The notes below the pieces were generated by a model. It did no database searches. It saw nothing but the letters and a program-made list of their open reading frames with translations, and was not told where the DNA came from. The translations under genes and the position numbers were made by a program. A stretch of DNA of 64,000 bases, taken from Achromobacter sp. AONIH1. Its GTDB lineage: Bacteria > Pseudomonadota > Gammaproteobacteria > Burkholderiales > Burkholderiaceae_B. Of this stretch, positions 45,193-54,279 are shown piece by piece. The stretch lies in the NCBI RefSeq assembly GCF_002902905.1, contig NZ_CP026124.1, positions 5,084,001 through 5,148,000 of the forward strand, read 5' to 3'. Numbering within the stretch: position 1 is the first letter of the stretch; each line of letters starts with the position of its first letter.

Positions 45193-45939
45193 TCAGATTC
45201 CGCCGCTCACGTCGAGGATGGCGCCGTTGGCGTAGGTCGCTTCGTCCGAGCAGAGCCACAGCACCGCGGCGGCGATTTCCTCGACGCGTCCGCCCCGGCC
45301 CATCGGCACGCGCGCGGCCACGCGATCGACGCGGTCCGGCTCGCCGCCGCTGGCATGGATCTCCGTGTATATGGACCCGGGGCGCACGGCGTTGACGCGT
45401 ATGCCCTCGGCGCCAACCTCCTTGGCCAGCCCGATGGTCATGGTGTCGAGCGCGCCCTTGGACGCCGCATAGTCCACGTATTCACCAGGAGAACCCAGGC
45501 GCGCGGCGGCCGAGGACACATTGACGATGACGCCGCCCGCGCCGCCGTGCCGCTTGGACATCCGGCGCACCGCCTCGCGGGCGCACAGGAAGGGGCCGAC
45601 CACATTGGCCTGCATGATGCGCTGCAGCCGCGCGGCGTCCATCTGCTCCACCCGCATCTGGGTCTCCAGGATGCCGGCGTTGTTCACCAGCGCGGCGACC
45701 GGTCCCAGCTCGCGGTCCGTGGCGCTGAACAGGGCCAGGATGCCGGCTTCGGTCGACACATCCGCGCCCACGGCGACGGCGGTGCCGCCCTGCCCACGGA
45801 TCGCGTCGACCACCGCCTGCGCGCGATCGGCGCGCGACTTGTAGTTCACGCACACGGCGTAACCACGCGTGGCCGCGAGCGCGGCGACGGCGGCGCCGAT
45901 GCCCCGGCTGGCGCCGGTCACGATCATGACTTGCTTCAT
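45193..45939 (-). CDS. Short-chain dehydrogenase/reductase
   Basis: This 248-residue NAD(P)H-dependent SDR has the cofactor motif VTGASRGIGAAV near residues 7-18, NNAG near 88 and the catalytic Ser/Tyr/Lys set (NVSSAAARLGSPGEYVDYAASKGALD near 140-165). VRPGSIYTEI follows. The substrate is unknown; sequence style is that of glucose/3-oxoacyl reductase-like SDRs. It is probably co-transcribed with the YcaQ-like gene 2 bp downstream. Confidence 0.9.
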   Translation of the reverse strand: MKQVMIVTGASRGIGAAVAALAATRGYAVCVNYKSRADRAQAVVDAIRGQGGTAVAVGADVSTEAGILALFSATDRELGPVAALVNNAGILETQMRVEQMDAARLQRIMQANVVGPFLCAREAVRRMSKRHGGAGGVIVNVSSAAARLGSPGEYVDYAASKGALDTMTIGLAKEVGAEGIRVNAVRPGSIYTEIHASGGEPDRVDRVAARVPMGRGGRVEEIAAAVLWLCSDEATYANGAILDVSGGI

Positions 45940-46033
45940 TGCTGTGTTTCCTGCCCGTGGGAATGAGTAGGGATGGAAGAACCGTGCAGGGTTGATAATA
46001 GCCATCCATTCAAGCAGCGGAAAGAAAAGCCAT

Positions 46034-46528
46034 ATGGGCAGCATGATCATTGCGGGCGTTCTTATCGGCCTGATCGCCACGGCCCTGTCGGATCTTTGGG
46101 CAGTGTTCCTCGAAAAGGCATTCAAGGTGCCGAACTACGGCTTCGACGTCGTCGGCCGCTGGATCGGCCACATGGCGCGCGGGCAGTTCCTGCACAAGCC
46201 GATCTTCGCCTCGCAGCCGATTCCCGGCGAGAAGATCATCGGCTGGATCGCGCACTACGCGCTGGGCGCAGCATTCGGCTTCCTGCCGATCCTGCTCGGC
46301 GGCGGCGCGGGCTGGATTGCCAATCCGACATGGCTGGCCGCGATCGGAGCGGGCCTGCTCACGCTCGCAGTGCCCTTCTTCATCGTGGTTCCCGCGTTCG
46401 GCATGGGCGTGCTCTGTGCGCGCGCGCCGGATCCATGGGCGGCGCGCCGCCAGGGCGTAATCGCGCATCTGTACTACGGCGTCGCGCTGTACATCGCCGC
46501 GGTACTCGTGGCGATGTTGATGCGCTAG
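46034..46528 (+). CDS. DUF2938 family membrane protein
   Basis: This 164-residue protein has four predicted membrane spans, including MIIAGVLIGLIATALSDLWAVFLE at the N-terminus and the conserved GRWIGHMARGQF near residues 40-51. It belongs to the DUF2938 family; its function is unknown. The ATG at 46034 follows GGAAAG. The stop codon overlaps the merR stop by 4 bp in convergent orientation. Confidence 0.8.
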   Translation: MGSMIIAGVLIGLIATALSDLWAVFLEKAFKVPNYGFDVVGRWIGHMARGQFLHKPIFASQPIPGEKIIGWIAHYALGAAFGFLPILLGGGAGWIANPTWLAAIGAGLLTLAVPFFIVVPAFGMGVLCARAPDPWAARRQGVIAHLYYGVALYIAAVLVAMLMR

Positions 46529-46959
46529 GAAATTCTCGACGTGAACGCGCCCTGGGCCGCCGCCCTGGCGTGCCTGGATCTGCCCGCGGCGGCCTTGAGC
46601 AGGCGCTGAAATGTCGGGCATTGCGCGTGGTTGGCGGCCGGACATTCGGCGGCATGACGCAGCCCCTGGCTCATCGCGCGCAGGCGCTTGATGGTCGCGT
46701 CGATCTGGTCCGCCTTGGCCAGCAACACCTGTCTGTCCACCCGAGGGCTCCCGTCGACTGGCAGCATGGCGCTGATCTCGTCCAGCGACAGCCCTCCGGC
46801 CTGCCCCAGCGCAATCAAGGCCAGCTGATCCAGCACGTCGGGCGCGAAACGCCGTCGCTCGCCCGCCTGGCTGACCGCCGTGATCAGGCCTTTCTTCTCG
46901 TAGAACCGCAAGGTGGAGGCGGGCAGGCCCGTGCGCCGGGCAACGTCCGAGATATCCAT
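46525..46959 (-). CDS. MerR-family transcriptional regulator
   Basis: This 144-residue MerR regulator has a helix-turn-helix and wing in residues 1-70 (MDISDVARRTGLPASTLRFYEKKGLITAVSQAGERRRF), a dimerisation helix (about 78-110) and cysteines at CPAANHAQC near 104-112 that could sense metal or oxidants. It is divergent from an MFS exporter whose promoter has the MerR-specific 19-bp spacer and a dyad. It presumably switches that exporter on when it senses an inducer. Confidence 0.9.
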   Translation of the reverse strand: MDISDVARRTGLPASTLRFYEKKGLITAVSQAGERRRFAPDVLDQLALIALGQAGGLSLDEISAMLPVDGSPRVDRQVLLAKADQIDATIKRLRAMSQGLRHAAECPAANHAQCPTFQRLLKAAAGRSRHARAAAQGAFTSRIS

Positions 46960-46969
46960 GAGGCGTCGC

Positions 46970-47000
46970 TTGACTTGAAGTTGACTTCAACTTCTATCAT
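46970..47000 (+). promoter_or_regulatory. MerR-type promoter (19-bp spacer) and operator of the MFS gene
   Basis: TTGACT (46970-46975) and TATCAT (46995-47000) are exactly 19 bp apart. The dyad TTGAAGTTGACTTCAA (46975-46990) occupies the spacer. This over-long spacing, which a MerR protein corrects by twisting the DNA, is diagnostic for MerR-activated promoters. The merR start codon lies 11 bp to the left. Confidence 0.85.
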
Positions 47001-47039
47001 GCCTGCGCATTCGGATCTCCGCAATCGAAAGGAAGGGAA

Positions 47040-48266
47040 ATGATATCGACGGACGCAACGGCAAGGCAGGCCCGGACAGGGACCGGCGCGGCGCGGGCCA
47101 TCCCGCTATCGGTCCATCTGCTTGCCCTCAGCCTGTTTGCAATGGGCAGCGCCGAGTTTCTGATGGGAGGCATACTCCCGATGATCGCGGCCGATCTGCG
47201 CATCACGCTGCCGGCCGCGGGCGCATTGATCTCAGCGTTCGCGGTGGGCGCGCTGATTGGCGGGCCTGCATTTGCCATTCTGGCGCTGCGCTGGCCCGGC
47301 CGCCGCACCCTGTTCCTCAGCCAGATGGCCTTCATGGTCGCGACGGTAGTCAGCCTGCTTGCGCAAGGCTATTGGTCCATCCTGACCGCGCGTTTCGCGA
47401 TGGGCCTGGCCTATGCCTGCTTCTGGGCGGTCGCGGCGGCAATGGCCGTGCAGCTCTCGCCGCCCGATCGGCGCGCCAAGGCGCTTGCCATCGTCGTAAG
47501 CGGCTTGACCGCCGCGATGGTCATCGGCGGACCCGTCGGCACATTCATCAGCGATGCGGCCGGCTGGCGCGGCGGCTTCTGGGCGGTGGTGGCGGTAACG
47601 GCGATATCCGCGGTGGCCGGCCTGGCGGCGCTGCCGGCAAAGACGCCCGGCCAGGCCGCCGTGCCGGACCTGGGCATGGAACTGCGTGCCATGAAGCGTC
47701 CCGCTCTTTGGGTGGCCTATGCCACGACCATGGTCACCACGGCGGCCTACATGGGAACGTTCGGCTACCTGGGCGCCCTGCTGCTGGACGTGAGCGGTGT
47801 CGCCGCCGCCTGGCTGCCCGCCGTGCTGACCCTGTTCGGCGTCGGCGCCTTCGTCGGACTGACGATTGGAGGCCGAACCGCCGATCACCACCCGTTCCGC
47901 ACGCTCGTCACGGGAACCGTCGGCCTGATCCTCGCGTCCGCTGCCATGGCGCTGTTTGCCTCCCATCGGGAAACCACCATCGCACTGGTATTCCTGCTCG
48001 GCCTGGCGGGCTTCCTGCTGAACCCGGCGGTCTGGGTTCGCGTCTACACCTTGGCGCCAGATGCGCCGATGCTCGCGGGAGCCACGAACTCATCCGCCTT
48101 TCAGGCCGGCCTGACGCTTGCGCCCCTGCTCGCGGGCCTGCCGCTCAGCCTGGGCCACGGCTTGCCCTCGGTGGGCTGGATCGGCGTGGCGCTGGGCGTG
48201 GCCGCGCTTGGCTTGGCAGTCCTGGACAGACGGTTGAGCGGCCAGGGAACTCGCAACAGGTCGTGA
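47040..48266 (+). CDS. MFS transporter (DHA1 / drug-efflux type)
   Basis: This 408-residue major facilitator has 12 predicted membrane spans. FAMGSAEFLMGGILPMIAADLRI near residues 32-54 is characteristic of the AraJ/CmlA-like DHA1 group (compare the G-x-x-EF motif). WPGRRTLFLSQMAFM carries the loop 2-3 motif. It probably exports a toxic compound that also induces it through the divergent MerR regulator. The substrate is unknown. Confidence 0.9.
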   Translation: MISTDATARQARTGTGAARAIPLSVHLLALSLFAMGSAEFLMGGILPMIAADLRITLPAAGALISAFAVGALIGGPAFAILALRWPGRRTLFLSQMAFMVATVVSLLAQGYWSILTARFAMGLAYACFWAVAAAMAVQLSPPDRRAKALAIVVSGLTAAMVIGGPVGTFISDAAGWRGGFWAVVAVTAISAVAGLAALPAKTPGQAAVPDLGMELRAMKRPALWVAYATTMVTTAAYMGTFGYLGALLLDVSGVAAAWLPAVLTLFGVGAFVGLTIGGRTADHHPFRTLVTGTVGLILASAAMALFASHRETTIALVFLLGLAGFLLNPAVWVRVYTLAPDAPMLAGATNSSAFQAGLTLAPLLAGLPLSLGHGLPSVGWIGVALGVAALGLAVLDRRLSGQGTRNRS

Positions 48267-48365
48267 TAGATTTGTCCGAGAGTCGCCGAACGACGCGTTG
48301 CATCGGGAAATCGGTCCAGGCATGCGACAGGCCGGGAAACAAGCGCGACCTGCCTGATACGGTTC

Positions 48366-48881
48366 TCAGCGCTGTTCCACCGGAACTGAACCCGCAATCG
48401 GCGGCGGGGCGGCAACGCTGTGCGCCTGCACGATGCCCGCCCCGACCAGGATCAACCCCACGCCCACCAGACGCCCCAGCGCGATGGGCTTGGGCGCCAA
48501 TCCCATCAGACCGAAATGGTCGATCACCAGCGACGCCAGCATCTGCCCCGCCATCACGCTGACGATGAAGCTGGCCGCGCCCAGCTTGGGCGTCAACACC
48601 AGCGCCGCCGTCAGATAGGCCACGCCGGCGACGCCGCCCAGCCAGAGCCAGGCCGGCCCCTGGACCGCCGCGCCGACCGTGGGCGCCGGCACGCGCATGA
48701 CGAACAGCAGCGGCAGGACCACCACGATGCTGACGAGCAGCGACGTGAGTGTGGCCCATAGCGGATGACCCAGCATGCGTCCCAGGGCGGCATTGCTGCC
48801 GCCCTGGAAGGGCACGGCGGCGCCGGCCAGCAAGGCAACGGCCATGGATAAAAGACTGGAAAGAGACAAAGACCCGTTCAT
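48366..48881 (-). CDS. DMT-superfamily transporter (DUF606/YdcZ type)
   Basis: This 171-residue protein has five predicted membrane spans and the DUF606 pattern: LLAGAAVPFQGGSNAALGRMLGHPLWATLTSLLVS near residues 17-51 and GAASFIVSVMAGQMLASLVIDHFGLMG near 100-126. The substrate is unknown. GGAG precedes the ATG at 48881. It is divergent from a LysR gene 93 bp away that would regulate it if functional. Confidence 0.85.
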   Translation of the reverse strand: MNGSLSLSSLLSMAVALLAGAAVPFQGGSNAALGRMLGHPLWATLTSLLVSIVVVLPLLFVMRVPAPTVGAAVQGPAWLWLGGVAGVAYLTAALVLTPKLGAASFIVSVMAGQMLASLVIDHFGLMGLAPKPIALGRLVGVGLILVGAGIVQAHSVAAPPPIAGSVPVEQR

Positions 48882-48974
48882 GGCAGGCGCTCCAATGAAA
48901 TCAGCAAGGACTTCATCGTGATTCATTCGCATGCGGAATGGAAATTCTAATTCCGCACATATACTATTCGTGTA

Positions 48975-49872
48975 ATGGATGATCTTCGCCGCATCGACCT
49001 CAACCTGCTGTTGACGCTCCAGGCGCTCCTGGCGGAAAAACACGTCACCCGCGCCGCATTGCGCCTGTACAAAAGCCAGCCGGCGGTGAGCCACGCGCTG
49101 GCGCAGCTGCGCGACATCTTCCAGGATCCCCTGCTGATCCGCCAGGGCGGCGGCATGGCCCTGACACCACGCGCTCGGGAACTGCAGCAACCGCTGGAAG
49201 CGGCGCTCGGGCAACTCAACGCGCTGTTGCACAAGGGCGAATTCGACTCCTCGCGAGCCGTGCGCCGCTTTCGCGTGGCGCTGTCCGACTATGCGGCCCA
49301 CCTGCTGCTGCCGCCGCTGCTGCGGCAACTGCGCGCCCAGGCGCCGGGGATAGACATGGCCATCAGCCAGGCCAGCCGCGAGGCCATGCTGGCGCAACTG
49401 GCCGACGGGGAAATCGACCTGGCGCTCGGCGTCTTTCCAGACGCGCCCGGCGACATCAAGCGCGAGACGCTGTTCGAGGAACACTTCGTCAGCGTTGCCG
49501 ACCGGCGATCGCTGCCCCCCCAGGGGCGACCTGCCGTTGCCGCAATGGCTGGAGCGCCCCCACGTATTGGTCGCGATGCGACCCGACGCCGAAAACGAGA
49601 TCGACGCCGCGCTGAAGGCGCAGGGCCTGCGCCGGCATGTCGCCCTGACGCTGCCGCACTGGAGCGCGTCGACGGAAGTGCTGGCCGGCACCGACCTGAT
49701 CCTGACGGTTGCCAGCAGGGCCCTGGCGAACGTCGCCTCGGGCAAGGCCTTGAGACAGTTCAAGCCGCCCTTCGACCTGCCGTCATTCTCATTCCAGCAG
49801 GCATGGCACGGCAGGCGCGATTCCGATCCAGCGCTTTGCTGGCTGAGAAGCGTCGTGATCAGCTGCTGTTAG
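48975..49872 (+). pseudogene. LysR-family regulator, frameshifted at a C7 tract
   Basis: The first frame (from the ATG at 48975) encodes an intact LysR helix-turn-helix (LNLLLTLQALLAEKHVTRAALRLYKSQPAVSHALAQLRDIFQDPLLIR) and half of the effector domain, up to FEEHFVSVADRRSLPP. The rest of the domain (DLPLPQWLERPHVLVAMRPDAENEID...) continues in the +1 frame and ends at 49872. The switch is at CCCCCCC (49515-49521): six C residues would restore one frame of about 298 residues. Either this is a pseudogene, a phase-variable tract or a sequencing error. In the present frame translation would run far past the domain. Confidence 0.85.
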
Positions 49873-49922
49873 TGCGGATTGGCGCGGGCCAGCGCCGCCA
49901 AGAAACCAGGTGCGAACGAAAA

Positions 49923-49950
49923 CAGGCGCCGCCCACGCGGGCGGCGCCTG
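49923..49950 (-). terminator. Intrinsic terminator downstream of ttrA
   Basis: A perfect 12-bp stem, CAGGCGCCGCCC (49923-49934) pairing with 49939-49950 around a 4-base loop, is followed on the minus strand by TTTTC. It lies 33 bp after the ttrA stop. Confidence 0.8.
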
Positions 49951-49982
49951 TACTCACCTCACGGACGAACCGACGGATCCGT

Positions 49983-52900
49983 CTAGACGCGCTCGATCCT
50001 GGCCGGCAAACCCTGCCGCACCGCCGCGCCCGACACCCAGTCGATCCACACGTTGGCATGCGCCCCGCGCGTGGGATCGCCGAAGCCCAGGTCGTTCAGG
50101 TTCACCCCGGCGGCCAGCGCCGGATTGTGCGGCATGGCCTTGCCGTCGACCACGTGCGCGCGCGCGCCCAGCTCGGTATGCCCGTAGCCGTGCTCGATGC
50201 CCACCGCGCCCGGCTGGATGCCGTCGCGCAGCAGCGCCAGCCCGATCACCGACCCGCCCGGCGTGACGATGCGGACCTTGTCACCGTTGCGCAGCCCCAG
50301 CCGCTCGCCATCCTGGCGGTTGATCGACACGGGGTTGTGCGGGTGCACCTGGCGCAGCCGGTCCACGCCGATCGAGATCGAGCTCATCAGGTTGGACTTG
50401 AAGGAGCTGAGCAGGAAGGGCCAGTCCTGGCGCGGATATTCGGCGCGCACGTCGCGGCCGTCGGCCAGGCGCGCCGGATACCAGGTCGGGCAGCCGCTGT
50501 AGCGCTCGCCGGTCATGGCATGCCGAAAGCCCGCCAGCTCCTCGCTCCAGACCTGCAGCGGCTTGGCCCAGGCCTGGCGCGTCTGCCCGGCCTCGGTCCA
50601 GGCGTCCTGCATGCGGTCGAAGCGCCCGCCCCGGCTCATCAGCATCGCCACCTGGCGCCACTCGCCCGGCTTGAGCTTGGCCTGCAGCAGCGCGGCGTAG
50701 CGGTCCACGCCGGTCAGCGCCATGTCGTCGTCGCTGGCCTCTGGCACGGGCTTGCCGGCGGCGTAGGCGATGTTGGCCATGCCGCGCAGGAAGAAGTCCT
50801 CGGGTGTGTCCAGCGCGTACTTGGCGCCGTCCTTATCCGTGATGGCGCCGGCGCCGAAGCCCGGCATGCCCAGGCGCTTGGCGCAGGCGATCAGGAAGGT
50901 TTCCAGGCACACCGGCTCGTCCGTGGCGGTGCGTGCCACGCGCGGCTGCACGGCGGGCCAGCGCACGGTGGAGGCCTTGGCGATCACGTCCGCCCAGGGC
51001 GCGGACATGCCCCAGCTTTCATAGGTCACGGTGTCCGGCACGATGTAGTCGGCCAGCGCGCTGGTCTCGTTGATGAACGGATTGATCGAGACGGCCAGCG
51101 GCAGCGCGCGCGGATCCTTGAGCTTGTCGGCCAGGGCCTGGCGAAAGCCCGCGATGCCGTAGACCGGATTGCTCATGTGGTTGAACCAGACCTTGGCGCG
51201 ATACGGGTAGCCCGCCAGCGCCGAGGCCAGCATTTCCGAGCTGAGTCCGCCGGTGGCCGGATACCAGGGCGCGGCGGCCGGATAGGCCGGCTGGCCCGCC
51301 GCCTTCTTGCGCTTGAATTCGCTCGACTTCTCGTAGGGGAAGCGATTGCGCGACAGGCCCACGCCCTTGGGCGTGGCGCGGTTGGCGAAGCCGGCGATGT
51401 TGTAGCGTGGGCCCGCGCCATAGGGCGGAAACGGACCGGCGTCCAGCACCAGCCCGCCCTCCACGTTCAGGTTGCCGACCAGCGTGTTCAGCATGGCGAT
51501 GGCATAGGCGGTGTAGAAGCCCGCGCCGCTCATCGTGCCGCCGTGGGCATCGGCCACGGCGCGCTTGCCGTAGCTGGTGAAGCGCCGGGCCAGTTCGGCG
51601 ATCTTGTCCGCCGGCACGCCGCAGAGCGCGGCGTACTCATCCAGCGTCTTGCGGCGCGCTTCCTCGCGCAGCAGCCACAGGGCGCTGCGCACGGCCAGCG
51701 CGCCGGGCGCGCCGTCCAGGCCGGGCGTCGCCACGGCGTCCTCGACGTACAGCTGCGCCTCGGCCGCGACGGTGTGCGGCGCCAGCGTGCCGTCGGCCAG
51801 GCGCACCACGTACACGTCTTCCCATTTCTCGTCGGCGTCGGCCGGCTTGGCCCAGCCCAGGTCGGCGCCGCGCAGGAAGCTGCCCATGCGCGGATGACCG
51901 GGTTCGGCCACCACCAGATGGGTGGCGTTGGTCCAGGCCGCCTCGCCGGCCGCCTTCATGGCCTGCGGGCCGGGCTGGGCCAGCGCGCGCGCGTCGTGGC
52001 GCTCGTTATCCAGGATCCAACGGATCAGGCCCATCGCCAGCGCCAGGTCGCTGGCCGGGTTGACCGGCACCCATTCATTGCCCGAACCGGCCGACAGGCT
52101 GGACGAGGCCGGCAGCACGGGCGACACCACCACATACTGGAAGCCCTCTTCCTGCGGCCGCGTGCGCGCCTCGGCCAGCTGCCGCGCCTGGCGCTGGAAC
52201 GGGTTGCCGGCCTGGGCCGGCGCCGCGCCGATGAACAGGCCGAAGCGCGCGTTGTCCCAATCCGGCTTGCCGTGCGGCATGCCTTTCAGGTCGCCCAGCG
52301 CGGCGCCCGCGCCCACGCGGAAGCTCTGTCCGCAGTATGAACCGTGGTTGCCGAAATTGACCGTGCCGAAGGACTGGCCCGCGAAGCGCTGGATCAGCGG
52401 CGTGCGGCCCTCGTTCGACGCGTCGGTGAACAGGAACTGGTTGACCTTGGCGCCGTACTCCGGGTTGGCCGGATCCAGCGGCGTCTCGCGGTCGTAGATC
52501 GCGCGCAGGCCGTCCACATGGCCCTCGCCGAACAGGTCGCCACCCTCGCACACTTCCTGCACCAGCTGTTCGAAGGAAATGGTCTGCCACTTGCCGGCGC
52601 CGCGCGGACCGACGCGCTTGAGCGGCTGCAGCACGCGATACGGGCTGTGCAGCTGCTCCAGCATGGCCGAGCCGCGCGCACAGGACGTGGCGCGGCCTTC
52701 CAGGCCGTTGTCGCCGCCCAGCTGCGCGTAGACTTCGCGCACCGGCGTCTCCATGGCGGCCGGGCGCGTGGTGGCCAGCGGATGATACGGATTGCCGGCC
52801 ACGCGCAGGATGCGGTTTTCCTTGGCGTCCACGCGCAGGCGCACGCCGCACTGCGTCCAGCAGCCCAGGCAGCTCGACGGGCTGACCGTCTGTCCCGGCT

Positions 52901-53192
52901 GGGCGCTCAGCACGCCGGAGACCGGGTCGATGCGGAACTCGGGCGTCAACGAATTGCCTCGCACCGCATGCGCCGTGGGCGCGCCGGCCGTGCCTTGCGC
53001 CAGGCCCTTGACGGCCTTGACCACGGTCTCGCCGTAGCCGGCGGCGAACGCGGCCATGCCACCCGCCACCACGCCGCCGCGCAGCATCAGCTTGCGCCGG
53101 GCTTCGTCGCGCGGCTGTTCCTGGGTCGATTCCGGCGCGTCCTGCGCCATGCCGGGCTTGCCGGTCTTGTCGTCTTCGTGTTGCTTGTCCAT
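49983..53192 (-). CDS. ttrA: TtrA, molybdopterin catalytic subunit of tetrathionate reductase
   Basis: This 1069-residue DMSO-reductase-family enzyme has a Tat-like signal (RRKLMLRGGVVAGGMAAF, about residues 33-50). [4Fe-4S] ligands are in CLGCWTQCGVRL (about 108-119), with the last Cys in SCARGSAMLEQLHSPYR. A long catalytic region follows. The size and the partner genes (an NrfD-type anchor and a four-cluster ferredoxin) match tetrathionate reductase (TtrA about 1020 residues). It would reduce tetrathionate to thiosulfate in the periplasm during anaerobic growth. A related sulfur or metalloid oxyanion reductase is the alternative. Confidence 0.82.
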   Translation of the reverse strand: MDKQHEDDKTGKPGMAQDAPESTQEQPRDEARRKLMLRGGVVAGGMAAFAAGYGETVVKAVKGLAQGTAGAPTAHAVRGNSLTPEFRIDPVSGVLSAQPGQTVSPSSCLGCWTQCGVRLRVDAKENRILRVAGNPYHPLATTRPAAMETPVREVYAQLGGDNGLEGRATSCARGSAMLEQLHSPYRVLQPLKRVGPRGAGKWQTISFEQLVQEVCEGGDLFGEGHVDGLRAIYDRETPLDPANPEYGAKVNQFLFTDASNEGRTPLIQRFAGQSFGTVNFGNHGSYCGQSFRVGAGAALGDLKGMPHGKPDWDNARFGLFIGAAPAQAGNPFQRQARQLAEARTRPQEEGFQYVVVSPVLPASSSLSAGSGNEWVPVNPASDLALAMGLIRWILDNERHDARALAQPGPQAMKAAGEAAWTNATHLVVAEPGHPRMGSFLRGADLGWAKPADADEKWEDVYVVRLADGTLAPHTVAAEAQLYVEDAVATPGLDGAPGALAVRSALWLLREEARRKTLDEYAALCGVPADKIAELARRFTSYGKRAVADAHGGTMSGAGFYTAYAIAMLNTLVGNLNVEGGLVLDAGPFPPYGAGPRYNIAGFANRATPKGVGLSRNRFPYEKSSEFKRKKAAGQPAYPAAAPWYPATGGLSSEMLASALAGYPYRAKVWFNHMSNPVYGIAGFRQALADKLKDPRALPLAVSINPFINETSALADYIVPDTVTYESWGMSAPWADVIAKASTVRWPAVQPRVARTATDEPVCLETFLIACAKRLGMPGFGAGAITDKDGAKYALDTPEDFFLRGMANIAYAAGKPVPEASDDDMALTGVDRYAALLQAKLKPGEWRQVAMLMSRGGRFDRMQDAWTEAGQTRQAWAKPLQVWSEELAGFRHAMTGERYSGCPTWYPARLADGRDVRAEYPRQDWPFLLSSFKSNLMSSISIGVDRLRQVHPHNPVSINRQDGERLGLRNGDKVRIVTPGGSVIGLALLRDGIQPGAVGIEHGYGHTELGARAHVVDGKAMPHNPALAAGVNLNDLGFGDPTRGAHANVWIDWVSGAAVRQGLPARIERV

Positions 53193-53226
53193 AGCTACTC
53201 TTTCCTCAATCCTTGCTGCCGCCGGC

Positions 53227-54261
53227 TCAGGCCGACACGCCGCGGTCGCGGGCCGGGAACAGGTCCAGCGCGTAAGTCACCGCCGCGACCAGCGCCACGC
53301 ACAGACCCAGCACGCCCGCCATGCCCAGCAGCCCGTCGCTGCCCCAGGGCATGTCGTACAGGTACAGGCCGGCGCCATACTTCGGCACGCCCTGCACGCT
53401 CATGAACACCACCCAGCGGAAGATCCAGGCCGCCGCCAGCATGGTCAGCGCCAGTGCGCCCGAGGCCAGCGGCGTGGCCAGCGCGCGGGCCGGCTTCTGC
53501 AGCAGGCCGACGATGCAGAAGCCCGTGGCGACCGCGCCGGCCAGGCTGATGCGCCAGATCGGGAATTCGCGGAACAGGCGCAGCGCGGCCTCGAACGACG
53601 GGTCCACGCCCAGCAGGCCCAGCACGGCCCAGGCCCCCGCGCCCAGCGCCATCAGCACCACCGCGCTCAGGCTGAGCTGGCGCAGCATGTCCACCGGCAG
53701 CGCCTTGAGCCCGCCGGGCAGCCAGCGCGCCACCAGGAACATGGCGCCCAGCGCGCCCAGCCAGGCGGTCAGCGCGAAGTTCACCGGCAGGAACACCGTG
53801 TGCCACAGCGGCCGCGAGCGCAGCACCATGACCTCGGCGCCGGTGTAGACCAGGATGGACACGGCCGACAGGGCCAGCGCCACGCCCAGCAGGCGCATCA
53901 GGCCCGTGCGGCCCCACCACCAGGCCGCGCCAAACAGCACGGCCAGCCCCACGAAGCAGGGCAGCAGCAAGGCGCCCAGCCACATCCACGACCAGGGCGT
54001 GGCATGCGCGTAGAAATGCCAGAAGCGGCCCGGCTGGTGCAGGTCGGCCAGCAGCGAGATGGGCGCGGCGATGGCGCTGACCAGCAGCACCGCCACCGCC
54101 GACGGCAACAGCCGCCGCGCCGGCGAGCCGGGCTTGCCGAAGGCCGAGAAGGCCGCCGTCAACGCCGTCGTGGCGCTGATGCCGACCAGGAAGAAATACT
54201 GCACGGCCCAGGGCAGCCAGGCGGCGTCGTAGACCGGCGTGAGCAATTCAGAAATCTGCAT
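53227..54261 (-). CDS. ttrC: TtrC, NrfD-like membrane anchor of tetrathionate reductase
   Basis: This 344-residue integral membrane protein of the NrfD/PsrC family has about nine membrane spans. It starts PVYDAAWLPWAVQYFFLVGISATTAL and includes LADLHQPGRFWHFYAHATPWSWMWLGALLLP near residues 72-102. It oxidises quinol and passes electrons to TtrB and TtrA. It is the middle gene of ttrBCA, 18 bp after ttrB. Confidence 0.85.
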   Translation of the reverse strand: MQISELLTPVYDAAWLPWAVQYFFLVGISATTALTAAFSAFGKPGSPARRLLPSAVAVLLVSAIAAPISLLADLHQPGRFWHFYAHATPWSWMWLGALLLPCFVGLAVLFGAAWWWGRTGLMRLLGVALALSAVSILVYTGAEVMVLRSRPLWHTVFLPVNFALTAWLGALGAMFLVARWLPGGLKALPVDMLRQLSLSAVVLMALGAGAWAVLGLLGVDPSFEAALRLFREFPIWRISLAGAVATGFCIVGLLQKPARALATPLASGALALTMLAAAWIFRWVVFMSVQGVPKYGAGLYLYDMPWGSDGLLGMAGVLGLCVALVAAVTYALDLFPARDRGVSA

Positions 54262-54279
54262 GAAAATCCCCTTCCCGTC

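Noticed and set aside
48975..52340. A single 1121-codon plus-strand frame starting in the LysR gene
   Set aside because: Only the first 180 or so residues are LysR; beyond the C7 tract the frame runs out of the LysR domain and then antisense through ttrA. It is a frameshift read-through, not one large protein.
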